From NCBI RefSeq assembly GCF_028640845.1, contig NC_080546.1:17891020-17955019 (forward strand): DNA of 64,000 nucleotides, read 5' to 3'. A program made the translations under genes and the position numbers. The stretch comes from Ahaetulla prasina (taxonomy: Eukaryota; Chordata; Lepidosauria; Squamata; Colubridae). The notes below the pieces were generated by a model. That model saw nothing but the letters and a program-made list of their open reading frames with translations, had not been told where the DNA came from and did not search any database. Positions within the stretch are counted from its first letter, which is position 1; the number at the start of each line of letters is the position of its first letter. Shown here piece after piece: positions 22,060-32,275 of this stretch.

Positions 22060-22830
22060 GTGGATAAAATGCCAAATCCAGTCTAAACATCAGGCTGTAT
22101 GATGAGCCATAATATAAAATAGCAGTGCTCAAACTGTCTGCTGATTTGTTATCTGCAGTTATTAAACTATATATTAGATACATTCAGCGCTTGCCTTTCT
22201 TTACTGTGCTTGATGAAACTGAATGATTTGTTTTTCTTTTTAAAGAAAAGATATGCTTCAATTAACAATTTGTTTCAACAGCAGCTGGTGGTTTTTTTGT
22301 TTTCCTACTTCCTGCTGCTTGCTAGGGATTTTCTTCTTATTTGCCATCATTGTCTTTGGCCTCATTTGGCCTTATTGTCACTGTGATATTATTCTATCAG
22401 CAAGAAACCTGAAGCATCATCATCACAAAACCACAGCCGATTAGACTCGGTGAACATTTTAATATTGAATATTTACAATTTTAATATTGAATAATATTGA
22501 GTAATATTGAACTGCAAACTAGGGCATACAAAACATTTGCTAGACCAATTCTTGAATACAGTTCATCTGTCTGGAACCTGCACTGCATATCGGACATTAA
22601 TACAATTGAATGAGTCCAGAGATTTTATTTTTTTATTTTGTCACAACGGTATATATAAGCATAAGCATGAAATAACTATATGACATATAAGCATATATAT
22701 AAGTATAAGCATGAAATAATTATACGAGTTGGATACAATCAAGGGGAACATTAGAACAGGAACGGTAGGCACGCTGGTGCTCTTATGCATGCCCCTTACA
22801 GACCTCTTAGGAATGGGGTGAGGTCAATAG

Positions 22831-23335
22831 TAGATAGAATAGAATAGAATAGAATAGAATTTTATTGGCCAAGTGTGATTGGACACACAAGGAATTTGTC
22901 TCGGTGCATATGCTCTCAGTGTACATAAAAGAAAAGATACGTTCATCAAGGTACAACATTTACAACACAATTGATGATCAATATATCAATATAAATCATA
23001 AGGATTGCCAGCAACAAGTTACAGTCATACAGTCATAAGTGGAAAGAGATTGGTGATGGGAACTATGAAACGATTAATAGTAGTGCAGATTCAGTAAATA
23101 GTCTGACAGTGTTGAGGGAATTATTTGTTTAGCAGAGTGATGGCCTTCGGAAAAAACTGTTCTTGTGTCTAGTTGTTCTGGTGTGCAGTGCTCTATAGCG
23201 TCGTTTTGAGGGTAGGAGTTGAAACAGTTTATGTCCAGGATGCGAGGGATCTGCAAATATTTTCACGGCCCTCTTCTTGATTCGTGCAGTATACAGGTCC
23301 TCAATGGAAGGCATAGTTTTTTGATGAGTTCTCCA
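22831..23335 (-). mobile_element. AGAAT-tailed CR1 LINE 3' end (unit B)
   Basis: Tandem-duplicate counterpart of 21,455-21,960, with the same truncation point. Its AGAAT tail is one repeat shorter. Confidence 0.85.
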
Positions 23336-23344
23336 CTCCTCTGC

Positions 23345-23811
23345 TCACAACAGAATACCTTATGCTACCAGGCTTGAAATGTTGGGCTTAGACAACTTAG
23401 AACTTCGCCGTCTTCGGTCTGACCTAAGTGTAGTACATAAAATTATCTGCCACAATGTCCTACCTGTCAATGAATACTTCAGCTTCAACCACAACAATAC
23501 ACAAGCACATAATAGATACGAACTTATGGTAAACCATACCGAACTTGATTGCAGAAAATACAACTTCAGTAACAGAGTTGTTAATCTCTGGAATGCACTA
23601 CCTGACTGTGGCTTCTTCCTCAAGCCCCCAAAACTTTAACTTTAGACTGTCTACTGTCAAACTCACCCCATTCCTAAGTGGTCTTTAAGGGGCATGCATA
23701 AGTGTACCAGTGTGCCTACCATCCCCGTCCTAATGTTCCCTTTTATTCATATCCATTTCATGTATTCATAATTATGTTTATACTTATATCTGTTATCTAA
23801 TACATGCTTGA

Positions 23812-23867
<56 letters not shown>

Positions 23868-23870
23868 ATA
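23345..23870 (+). mobile_element. CR1-superfamily LINE 3' end
   Basis: Encodes GLDNLELRRLRSDLSVVHKI, then NEYFSFNHNNTQAHNRYELM, then KYNFSNRVVNLWNALPDCG, where the frame is lost. The conserved 3' UTR 'ggggcatgcataagtgtacc' follows, then an AAAT tail. It is the downstream continuation of the LINE interrupted in unit B. Confidence 0.85.
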
Positions 23871-23871
23871 G
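23812..23871. repeat. (AAAT)n microsatellite tail
   Basis: About 14 AAAT units at the 3' end of the preceding LINE. Confidence 0.95.
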
Positions 23872-25019
23872 ACCAAGGATGGCGCAGAACGTGAAGAAGT
23901 CAGCATCAAGATCAGGGACATAAAACCCTCTCTTGTCAAAAGAGTCAAAGTCTAGATGATCTGAATTTACTTGGGAGAGAATCCAATATGTTTGGCCTCA
24001 AACTATTTCTAGCCCAGCCTAGTATTTCTCTCATGCTCAGCACATTGTTTTTAAAGAATCAGATGGTTGGTGGTTGACGAGTTTTTCCAATTGCCTTGGC
24101 AACCAATTCTGAGAAATGCAAAATCTCTGGCTCAGATGTAGAGCTTAATAGGGTGTTTCACGAATGATTAGGATGAGAACAGGACAACAGAAGGATGATA
24201 GGAAGAAGAATAGAAAACACGTAGCAAGAGAGGTAGCTTTCTAAAAAAGACAGACAGGAAATCTTTGTTCATATATTTACGCTTAAGGCAGTTTTTCATG
24301 TCCTGCCACTATAGATGACTACCAGGGAGAAAGCGGTTTCTCTAATCACCCTCCATCTCTGGAATACTATCTCTGGGGAAATTACCTGACTTCTTCCCTG
24401 TCTATATTTAGACATCTGTTCAGGCCCTTTTAATTTTTAATGGATTGCTTTTTACATGTTTCATGGTTGCCTATTAAATATTTGCATCAGTTGTATTATT
24501 CTTTTTGATTTGATTTTTTTTTTTGCTTTTCTTATTTGTAACCTGCTCTGAGGGCATCACTATGTCAACTAAGATAAACCTACTCCAATTGACTGAAAAA
24601 GCAAATTGAAAATTGGGAAGAAATTGGGCTAATGGAGGCTGTATGAAAAAGGATTGAAATCAATGTGAGCACAGAGTTGCTAATCCAACAGTGAAATTTC
24701 TAGAGATCCCAATAACTGTATAATTCAATAATGGCAAAGGTTTAATGGCTGATTGATTAAAAATAAAGAACACTTTCTTTTATCAAAGTCTTTCCACACT
24801 ATCACCTAAGCATGGCATAATAATTCAGAAAGAACATTTATGACATGTCCACATAAGGTTGCTTTCATCTCTTTAATCCCCATTTTACCAGTGAGAGACA
24901 GTTAATTCATCTTTTATGTGGTCCTTCCTCCCTTATTTCAACAGTAAAAGTTGCTTCAAACTTTTCTAGTATTTGGCTTTGTCACCCATGACTTACAACA
25001 GAGTTTATCAACCCTGTAA
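23872..25019. other. mostly unrecognised; possible old L2-like remnant
   Basis: At about 24,310-24,600 the sequence ('ccctccatctctggaatact', 'tttaatttttaatggattgc') resembles a decayed L2-like LINE 3' end. The rest shows nothing. Confidence 0.4.
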
Positions 25020-25195
25020 ACATTAACATGTGCAGATTTCAACTTCCAGAATTCTATAGGCTTTGGAGCAGTATTTCTCAATCTTGTGAAGTTTAAGATG
25101 TGGGGGGACTTCAACTTCCAGAATTTTTCTCCCAGCATCAAATTCTGGGAGTTGAAGTCCACTAATCTTATACTTCACACTGCCTTAGAAAGCAG
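25020..25195. mobile_element. small inverted-repeat DNA element
   Basis: Contains 'gcagtatttctcaatcttgt' and paired 'ggacttcaacttccagaat' / 'attctgggagttgaagtcc' arms, a common squamate MITE-like repeat. A related copy is at 46,118-46,217. Confidence 0.55.
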
Positions 25196-25511
25196 CTGGA
25201 GTCTGAAATGACTGGAGCATAGTAGGATTGGTAATATTGGTAGTTTCCCACTCTCTCAACAATGGGAAGAAACATTCTTAGCAGCAGGAAAAGCCCTAAG
25301 ACATATTGTAAATATATGGCTAAATAGTTAAGAATTGTTTGGCGCACAGTTTGTATGGTCTTGTTGATTCATTTACATTAGATTGCTATAGCATGGGTAG
25401 ATGACTGGGAAGAGGCAAGATAGGGAAGAGGGCAGAGAAATTCATGTTGTTTGCTGCTGGCTCAAGAATGAGTGACTCTAATACTATAGCTCAATCATCA
25501 GAAGGCGCCCA
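25196..25511. other. no feature recognised
   Basis: Flank of Gypsy-1. The last five bases (25,507-25,511, GCCCA) are its target duplication. Confidence 0.6.
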
Positions 25512-25689
25512 TGTTAGATTCGGGCAATAACGAGGCAGGAGACCAGGATAGTGACAACAGCTCTTTACTATATGGTGAACTCAGCAGCCAGTGCTGGGAA
25601 AAACCTCTCTTTATATACAGTTTAGCCGGAGGCTTCAACCAATCAGCAACGTGCTATTTTCCCGCCAAAACTTTTAAAGATACATTACA
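25512..25689 (-). repeat. Gypsy-1 3' LTR
   Basis: 178 bp, identical to the other LTR except one C/T difference near 25,581. Contains the TATA-type box TATATAAAG (complement of 25,609-25,617). Confidence 0.95.
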
Positions 25690-25705
25690 CTCCTTCCCTC
25701 CCAGA
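25690..25705 (-). promoter_or_regulatory. Gypsy-1 polypurine tract
   Basis: On the element strand GGGAGGGAAGGAGTG directly precedes the 3' LTR. This is the expected plus-strand DNA priming site. Confidence 0.85.
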
Positions 25706-25740
25706 AAACACTTTACCAATATTTACATGAAATTAACATC

Positions 25741-28230
25741 TTATTTGTCAACGTAATCACGCAAGTGGACTGGGCATCTCCTGACTCTTTCGGACCTGCG
25801 CAATGCATTTTCTGGGAGTGAGTCGAGCTGGCCGGAGGGACTGTTTGTTCCTCTCAGCTCCTCCTCTAGGCCATCCGGCCCTGGATTATTTGCAGAGTCG
25901 TCCCTGCTATTTTCAGGAGGAACCGGTTGGCGTCGCTGGACCTCCTGGAACTCAGATAAGTCCTGCGTTAGCCCCGGGTTTGAGTCAGCTGTGGCTTTAT
26001 GCATTGAATAGTCAGGGTCTGTTTCGTCTGATTCTGCTTTACCGGTTATGCGTTTCCTTATTTGATCTATGTGGCGTTTCCATACCCGGCCATCCTCTAT
26101 CTCTATTAGATATGATTTTGGTCCTGTTATTTCTAGGATTTTTCCTGCTAACCAGGTCGGGCCCTCGCTGTAGTTGTGTGCCCACACTAGGTCGCCTACT
26201 GCCATCTCTCTTGTTTTACCGTGTGCCCCTTTGTAACCGTCTGGTATGTAGTTTGGGTTTAAACGGTCTAGTGGGCACCTAAGCTTCCGACCCATTAATA
26301 GCTCGGCCGGGCTGCGGCCAGTTGTTACACAGGGGGTTCTGTGTTGGACTGCTAGATATGTATCAATTTTTGTTTGCCAATCGCCTGGCCTGATTCTGGA
26401 CAATGCTTCCTTTGCGCTCCGAACGAAACGTTCTGCAAGGCCGTTCGTCGCAGGGTGGAAAGGCGCCGAGAGGACATGTCGGATGCCCTCCTCTGCCAAG
26501 TACCCCTCAAACTGGGTTGCCGTGAATTGCGGGCCGTTATCGGAGACTAAAGTGTCGGGCAACCCGTGGGTTACAAATAGGTGCCGTAGGACTGAAATCA
26601 CGGCATCGGCTGTCATGGATCTCATGAGAATGATTTCCAGCCATTTGGAGTAGGCATCGACTACTACCAGAAAGGTTTGGCCGTGGAAGGGGCCGGCAAA
26701 ATCGATATGGATCCTAGACCAGGGGCCCTGGGGTCTCTCCCATTCCCGAATCGGGGCCGTTGGGGGCAGCGGTCTGGACTCCTGGCAGGCCTGGCATTTC
26801 CCTACCCTTTCAGCAATTTCCGAGTCCATTAAGGGCCACCACACATAGCTTCTCGCTAGACCCTTCATTCTTACGATCCCTGGGTGACCTTCGTGAAGGA
26901 GGTCCAATACCTTTTTCCTCAATTTCTCCGGGATCACCACTCGATCCCCCCATAGCAGGCACCCCCCTTGCGCCGAGAGTTCCCCACGTTTTTTTACAAA
27001 CTCTTTAAAACGCTCGCCCGGCGCAGCGGGCCAACCTCTTTGTACCCAACCAATTACAGTTCTTATTGTAATGTCCTTATACGAAGCCCGAGCCACCTCT
27101 TTGGATGTGACTGGGCCAGAGTCCAAAGAGTCAATTAGCAGAACTGGTATTCCCGGAGTGGGGTCTTCGATAGTCTCTGGTAACGGGCATCTGCTCAGGG
27201 CGTCTGCATGCCCTAATTCCTTTCCTGGCCGGTGTAGTAATCTGTAAGAATACGCTGCCAGGAAGATAGTCCATCGGGTCAGTCTTGGCGACAGTGCCAC
27301 GGGCGTTGGGCGGTTGCCTGCCAACAGTCCTAGCAAAGGTCTATGGTCCGTGATGATTTCAAAATCACGACCAAATACATATTCATGGAATTTCTTTACT
27401 CCGGAGACTATAGCCAAGGCTTCCTTATCAAGCTGGCTATAATTCCTTTCAGTTGATGACATGGTTCGGGAGTAATATGCAATAGGGGCTTCTGTGCCAT
27501 TTGGTAACCTGTGGCTGAGCACAGCCCTCACCCCATAGGGAGATGCATCGCAGCTTAACACTAATGGCAGCGTGCCATTGTATTGGATAAGGAGGCTATC
27601 ACTCGATAGGAGATTCTTTACCCCTTCGAATGCCCTAGCTTCCGCCTTTCCCCAAGACCATGCAGCCGTCTTTGCTAGTAATTTATGCAGCGGCTCGGCT
27701 ACTGTTGCCTTATTCCTTAAGAATACCGCGTAGAAGTTGACCAGACCTAAGAATGCCTGTAACTCCGTTTTGTTCTTTGGAACCGGGGCCTTCCTGATGG
27801 CCCGTACCTTGCTCTCAGTGGGGTGAATCCCTTCCCTGTCTATTCGGTAGCCCAGGAATTCCACAGACTCAACCCCGATCTGGCATTTGTTTAGTTTAAC
27901 CGTGAGTCCGGCAGACCGGAAAATGCCCAAAACTTTTCGCAGCCTTACCCCTAATTCCTCTAGATTCTCAGCGGATACCAGTACATCGTCAAAGTATGGT
28001 ACCACCCCTGGTAGGCCCTGCAATAGCCGCTCCATTAGGTTCTGAAATAACCCTGGAGCCACACTAACCCCAAACTGTAACCGGGTACACTTGAAAGCCC
28101 CTCTGTGAGTCACAATTGTCTGCGCTTCGGCTGTGCTGCTATCTACGGGCAGCTGTTGATAGGCTTGGGCCAAGTCTAGCTTGGCAAAAACTTGCCCTTG
28201 CCCCATTGAGTGCAGTAAGTGCTGTACCAC
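25741..28230 (-). CDS. Gypsy-1 Pol fragment: RT (partial)-RNase H-integrase, 829 aa
   Basis: This reading frame encodes most of Pol. Reverse transcriptase begins mid-domain ([12 protein letters not shown] at about 15-26) with the catalytic YFDD box at 79-82. RNase H has acidic residues at about D228, E270, D295 and D343. Integrase has the HHCC zinc site (H446, H449, C479, C482) and the D510-D564-E600 triad with 35 residues between the last two. A GPY/F-like module ([20 protein letters not shown]) follows, and the protein ends LRDYVDK. No chromodomain is evident. The first RT motifs lie upstream in another frame (28,139-28,339), so the start codon is only the first in frame after a frameshift. 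In the family the polyprotein reverse-transcribes and integrates the element. Confidence 0.9.
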   Translation of the reverse strand: MVQHLLHSMGQGQVFAKLDLAQAYQQLPVDSSTAEAQTIVTHRGAFKCTRLQFGVSVAPGLFQNLMERLLQGLPGVVPYFDDVLVSAENLEELGVRLRKVLGIFRSAGLTVKLNKCQIGVESVEFLGYRIDREGIHPTESKVRAIRKAPVPKNKTELQAFLGLVNFYAVFLRNKATVAEPLHKLLAKTAAWSWGKAEARAFEGVKNLLSSDSLLIQYNGTLPLVLSCDASPYGVRAVLSHRLPNGTEAPIAYYSRTMSSTERNYSQLDKEALAIVSGVKKFHEYVFGRDFEIITDHRPLLGLLAGNRPTPVALSPRLTRWTIFLAAYSYRLLHRPGKELGHADALSRCPLPETIEDPTPGIPVLLIDSLDSGPVTSKEVARASYKDITIRTVIGWVQRGWPAAPGERFKEFVKKRGELSAQGGCLLWGDRVVIPEKLRKKVLDLLHEGHPGIVRMKGLARSYVWWPLMDSEIAERVGKCQACQESRPLPPTAPIREWERPQGPWSRIHIDFAGPFHGQTFLVVVDAYSKWLEIILMRSMTADAVISVLRHLFVTHGLPDTLVSDNGPQFTATQFEGYLAEEGIRHVLSAPFHPATNGLAERFVRSAKEALSRIRPGDWQTKIDTYLAVQHRTPCVTTGRSPAELLMGRKLRCPLDRLNPNYIPDGYKGAHGKTREMAVGDLVWAHNYSEGPTWLAGKILEITGPKSYLIEIEDGRVWKRHIDQIRKRITGKAESDETDPDYSMHKATADSNPGLTQDLSEFQEVQRRQPVPPENSRDDSANNPGPDGLEEELRGTNSPSGQLDSLPENALRRSERVRRCPVHLRDYVDK

Positions 28231-28339
28231 CGGGACGGGTAAGCACTCTTTGCAACGCTTTGTTAAGCGTTGCCTTGTAGTCAGCGCAAATCCGGACCGA
28301 CCCGTCCGGTTTGACTGGGGTGACTATAGGGTCTCCCAC
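28139..28339 (-). pseudogene. Gypsy-1 RT N-terminal motif, frameshifted
   Basis: The frame reads [20 protein letters not shown], the conserved RT region that should precede [10 protein letters not shown]. One frameshift near 28,335 separates it from the protease side and another near 28,240 from the main pol frame. Gypsy-2 has equivalent sequence at 54,834 and 56,684. Confidence 0.85.
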
Positions 28340-28358
28340 TTAGCATGGTCAACTGGCA

Positions 28359-29072
28359 CTAGAATTCCTGGTTTACTAGCTTGTCCAGTTCCCGGTCAAT
28401 CCTGGGCTTTAGGGCGAACGGGACCCTCCTAGCCTTTAGACGGATAGGGGCAACTTGGGGGTCTAAGTTAAAAGAGATAGGGGTCCCCGTGTACTTGCCC
28501 AGGCAGTCTCTGAAAACGTCCCCAAATTCTTTCACGAGTGCGTCTTTGAGGTCGACTTCGTTTCTGAAGATTCCAGTCACTCCCATGCCCAATGCTCGGA
28601 ACCAGTCCAGTCCCAACAAGCTTGGCAGGGTCCCATCGACGATGGTGATGGGCAGAGTTTTCTTGTACTGTCCATACTCGACGTGGACGGACGTTACCCC
28701 TCGAACAGGGATGCGATTCCCTTGGTAGTCTTGTACCCTTAATTTCTGTGGTTGCAGCTTGCGCTTTGCGATGGCGGGTAAGGCTCTCACGAGTTTGTCC
28801 CAGGACATGATCGTGATCGATGAGCCGGTGTCCACCTCCAATCGGCACGGCACCCCCTCAATCTTTGCCTTTGTAAAGATTTTCTTCTCTAGGCGTGTTG
28901 ATGCGTGACCCACTCTCACGACAGTCTGATTCAACTTCGCGCCTTTTTTGAATTGACCAATCACGGGCCGCCGCGTTCCGCGCTCTGATTGGTCGGTTTG
29001 AATTTTTGGCGGGAAGGTTGGGGTGCTCGACAGACCTGTGCTAGGTGCCCCTTCCTTTCGCACCGCCGACAC
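28359..29072 (-). pseudogene. Gypsy-1 protease and start of Pol, 237 codons
   Basis: From about residue 31 this frame aligns with the C-terminal half of the Gypsy-2 gag-PR protein. It carries the aspartic protease active site DTG (residues 81-83) in CRLEVDTGSSITIMSW, and the flap-side segment GTLPSLLGLDWFRALGMG. It ends at a stop just before the RT region. The first ~30 residues read another frame of the gag end, because a small deletion relative to Gypsy-2 near 28,965-28,985 shifts the frame. The protease would process the Gag-Pol polyprotein. Gag is not readable in this frame, so no complete Gag-PR product is possible as read. Confidence 0.85.
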
Positions 29073-29413
29073 GTTGCATCCTTAAATCTGCATTGTTGTC
29101 GTTGATGTTGCCCTCCGCAACTCGCGCAGTCACCCCGGTCTTCTTTCTCCGGCCTCCCGGTGTGGAAGACTTGTTCCTCCTCCTCACCGTCCGATTCGGC
29201 CTGGACCTCTTCATTGTGGACCGGGGTTGATTTCGCACCAGCCGTTGGTGCGAGCGGCTTTTGTAGGGTTTCCGCCGCTTGGGTAGACATCTCGTGAGCC
29301 CTGGCTTCATCCAAGGCGTTTGCCAGTGTTAGGTTGCTTTTAGACAGCAGCCGCCTCCGCAAACGGATGTCCCTGACCCCGCGGATGAGTTGCTCCAGCA
29401 ATGCCTCATCCAA
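28961..29413 (-). pseudogene. Gypsy-1 Gag C-terminal half with zinc knuckles
   Basis: 150 codons. It contains the capsid C-terminal part (LLEQLIRGVRDIRLRRRLLS), an acidic linker and two zinc knuckles: CX2CX3HX4C (CASCGGQHQRQQC) and CX2CX4HX4C (CRRCERKGHLAQVC). These bind the element RNA in the capsid. It is separated from the N-terminal half only by a TGA stop at 29,417-29,419 and ends prematurely at the frameshift before the protease. Confidence 0.85.
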
Positions 29414-29416
29414 GTC

Positions 29417-29785
29417 TCAGTATTCGCAATGTTTTGAGGCTTTCCTCAGGGTGGCCATGTATGCGCTGATGGACTCGCCCTCTTGCTGTCTGCGCTCCCC
29501 GAATTCGAACCGTTGCACATACTTGGACGGCGTTGGTGCATAATGGGCTTTCAATAAAGTCTGCAGAGTTTGCCACGGTACCGATTGTACCGGCGTTGGC
29601 TCCGCCAGGGATTCTGCGGTGTCGAAGACTTCTGGACCGCAGTGGCTCAGGAAATACGCTCGTTTCCTGTTGTCTGAAACTCCTTGAAGTTCGTTCGCCT
29701 CGAGGAAACACTCGAAATGAGCCATGTATGACCCCCATTTTTCCTTAGCTGGGTCGAATGGCGCTGGCGGTGTGTAGCCGGACAT
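29417..29785 (-). pseudogene. Gypsy-1 Gag N-terminal half
   Basis: 122 codons from the ATG at 29,785 to a TGA. The start is supported by the matching first residues in Gypsy-2 (xxYTPPAPFDPAKEKWG). It carries the retrotransposon-gag (capsid) segment with FEFGERRQQEGESISAYMAT. The stop replaces an Arg codon (CGC in Gypsy-2), consistent with a CpG-to-TpG change from CGA. Confidence 0.85.
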
Positions 29786-29865
29786 CGCTGCTTTCCGCCC
29801 CTTGTTTGCTGGGTTCGCGTCTTCCTGGTGAGTTCAGCTCTTTTCCTGGCACTCTTAGCCTCGAG

Positions 29866-29883
29866 ATCCCATCCTCGTCGCCA
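29866..29883 (-). promoter_or_regulatory. Gypsy-1 primer-binding site, tRNA-Ser(GCU) type
   Basis: On the plus strand the 18 bases ATCCCATCCTCGTCGCCA equal the 3' end of vertebrate tRNA-Ser(GCU) plus CCA, as I recall that tRNA. The element strand is therefore complementary to it. It sits one base from the 5' LTR edge, where minus-strand DNA synthesis starts. Confidence 0.8.
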
Positions 29884-29884
29884 G

Positions 29885-30062
29885 TGTTAGATTCGGGCAA
29901 TAACGAGGCAGGAGACCAGGATAGTGACAACAGCTCTTTACTATATGGTGAACCCAGCAGCCAGTGCTGGGAAAAACCTCTCTTTATATACAGTTTAGCC
30001 GGAGGCTTCAACCAATCAGCAACGTGCTATTTTCCCGCCAAAACTTTTAAAGATACATTACA
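29885..30062 (-). repeat. Gypsy-1 5' LTR (promoter LTR)
   Basis: 178 bp. On the element strand it has a CCAAT-type 'gattgg', a TATA box TATATAAAG (complement of 29,982-29,990) and a poly(A)-like AGTAAAG, giving a compact U3-R-U5. Confidence 0.95.
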
Positions 30063-30067
30063 GCCCA

Positions 30068-30301
30068 TATATCTGCTTCATAATCTTACAGGGAAGCCAT
30101 TTTGAAAGATATTTATTATGGGCATCCAACATGAAATGTGCATGTGTCAGAGTGCTCATACCCTACCTTAGTACTTATCAAACTTTAATTTTTAAGGAGA
30201 CCATTAATTAAAACTGCCCAAAACAAAATGCCAGATGCAGACATGATAGTTATTTCCAAAAATAGAGTAATAGTCTTGAATGGGGAAGGTGTCCTCTAGG
30301 T
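30068..30301. other. no feature recognised
   Basis: Flank of Gypsy-1. Its last eight bases are the MITE target duplication. Confidence 0.5.
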
Positions 30302-30435
30302 CATGGATGTCAAACTCGATCTCATTACGTGACGTATTGCAATGTATTGCAACATTTTGCATCTTTGTGGAGCCAGGGTGGGCATGGCCTGCATGTGACG
30401 CATCCAGCCTGTGGGCCGCCAGTTTGACGTCTCTG
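30302..30435. mobile_element. short hAT-type MITE with exact target duplication
   Basis: Ends CATGGATGTCAAACTCG and ...CAGTTTGACGTCTCTG. Exact 8-bp duplication CTCTAGGT (30,294-30,301 and 30,436-30,443). Confidence 0.9.
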
Positions 30436-30443
30436 CTCTAGGT

Positions 30444-30914
30444 CATTGACTCTAATTGCCTTCATGGTGCAAAAATCCAAATTAAAGGATCCCCAAGAAG
30501 ACCCTTTATTATACAAATATATTATACAAATATATTAGGAGGATTTCTTAGGAAATAATTAAGGGGCTAAAGCTGGGTTCTCTGTCTAGAAATTTACCAG
30601 AAAAACAGCAGAAGAAAGCTGAGGAGATGAATATTGGAGTTGGAGATAAAGAGTACTTTGTTTTGGGACCAATCCAGGAAGCCTTTTTGGAAGCATGGAC
30701 ATAATATGATCTTAACATTTCAATATGAATATTCACTTCAAAATGTGGGGCTTCTGGTATACATTATATACTCTTCATCCTGGTACAAGTTAGTTATGCA
30801 CATTCAATAAAATATATTAGCAAATGAAGGCAAATATACATGTCCCAGGATAATGTTGCAGGATCCAATCTGGGTCGGTCACCAGAATCAGAGGTTTGTT
30901 CTTCTAAGCTTTCT
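30444..30914. other. no feature recognised
   Basis: No gene. The segment 30,870-30,912 ('atctgggtcggtcaccagaa') may be repeat-derived but I cannot name it. Confidence 0.4.
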
Positions 30915-31168
30915 TGTGTTCAAAATTTTATTAATTTTAACAAAACATAAAATACAAAGATATAAAGAAAAATGAAAGTAAAATGGGGGGGGGCGGAAAA
31001 GGGGAAGAAAGAAAAGCTTTTGAACTCATGGTGGAGCCCATCCTCAGGGAACTTCTCTTTAGCAGAATATTTCTTGGCATAATTCAGATATTAAGTAGGG
31101 TCAGTCTTAGTTAACAATAGGATGGAGGGATCACTTGGATATGCCAAGATTTTTGGCTGAAATGGAGA

Positions 31169-31820
31169 TTGTATAATGTGTTGCTTGAAATAGATTCGGA
31201 AAAGGATTTGGTAAAGGATTGTATGATAAAATGGGCACAGAATATTCAGGAACCAATAATGTTGGAAACATGGGAGAAAATTTGGGTTAGAAATGTTAAG
31301 TTTACACAAGCACAGAATTTAAGGGAAAATTTTTATAAGATGTTTTATGCACTTAGATCCCAAAAAATTATCATGTATGTATCCTAATATCCAAGCGAAA
31401 TGTTGGAGGTGTGATTGTGATGATGCTACATATTTTCATATTTGGTGGACTTGCAAGAAAATTAAGGTCTTTTGGATAAAAATTTGGTGGATTATTCAAA
31501 ATGTACTGAAGAAGAAGATAAAGTTCCTGCCGCAATTTTTCCTTTTGGGAATTATAACGGATTGTACAGGGATTGAGACTAAATTGATTCTGAATTTAAT
31601 AACAGCAGCAAGACTGTTGATTGGACAATACTGGAAGAAAGAAGAGATACCTACAATAGAAGAATGGATATTGAAAGTTATTAATTTGGCTGAGATGGCT
31701 AAAATCTCAGCGTTTTTAAAAGACAATACGCAGGAAAGATATTTAATTGAATGGAAAAAATGGATTGATTATCTACAAAACAGATATCAGATTAAGAAAT
31801 ATCAGATTGCCTTTGAATAA
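31169..31820 (+). pseudogene. L1 LINE ORF2 C-terminus (unit 1)
   Basis: Two overlapping frames together cover the L1 ORF2 C-terminal region. The first (31,169-31,387) ends in NLRENFYKMFY. The second (31,347-31,820) carries the cysteine-rich motif CWRCDCDDATYFHIWWTCKK, typical of L1 ORF2 ends, and finishes YQIKKYQIAFE. A small deletion near 31,345 separates the frames. Endonuclease and RT domains are absent (5' truncation), so this is a dead copy. Confidence 0.85.
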
Positions 31821-32275
31821 TTAGAAAGTTATTTTATGTAATGGGGAGGGGGTTGGGAGATGAAAAGCTTTGGATGTGGTTATTTGGATTGGAAGGGAAA
31901 ATTTTATTCTATGCTTGGTTTATGTATAACAATACCTTGTGATTGACCCGGGAAGCGGGGGGGGGGGGGGAAGGGTTTTTTTTTTTTGGGAGGGAGGGGG
32001 GAAAAAGGGGAAAAATGTTTTGTGTTCAAAATTTTATTAATTTTAACAAAACATAAAATACAAAGATATAAAGAAAAATGAAAGTAAAATGGGGGGGGGG
32101 CGGAAAAGGGGAAGAAAGAAAAGCTTTTGAACTCATGGTGGAGCCCATCCTCAGGGAACTTCTCTTTAGCAGAATATTTCTTGGCATAATTCAGATATTA
32201 AGTAGGGTCAGTCTTAGTTAACAATAGGATGGAGGGATCACTTGGATATGCCAAGATTTTTGGCTGAAATGGAGA

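Larger units (their letters stand above)
20681..23433. repeat. direct tandem duplication, two units of about 1.38 kb
   Basis: Unit A (20,681-22,059) and unit B (22,060-23,433) are almost identical in sequence and order. Differences I saw include scattered substitutions (gaacgagtcc/gaatgagtcc), short indels near 21,083/22,462, and one fewer AGAAT copy in unit B. The junction at 22,060 joins LINE sequence ('ctaagtgtag') to R4-like tail ('tggataaaa') with essentially no homology. Confidence 0.95.
25512..30062 (-). mobile_element. Gypsy-1: complete Ty3/gypsy LTR retrotransposon
   Basis: A 4551-bp element on the minus strand. It has two 178-bp LTRs (TG...CA), an exact GCCCA target duplication (25,507-25,511 and 30,063-30,067), a primer-binding site, a polypurine tract and gag-PR-RT-RH-IN order. 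Domain order and the D,D35E integrase mark Ty3/gypsy. Similarity to K02A2.6-type proteins suggests the Mag lineage, from memory. The LTRs differ at one base, so insertion is recent. The coding region nevertheless carries one in-frame stop and several frameshifts, so it is not autonomous as read. Confidence 0.95.

Noticed and set aside
25803..26282. 159-codon plus-strand frame
   Set aside because: Antisense shadow of the Gypsy-1 pol frame.
31496..31726. Minus-strand 76-codon frame (repeated at 32,603)
   Set aside because: Antisense shadow of L1 ORF2.
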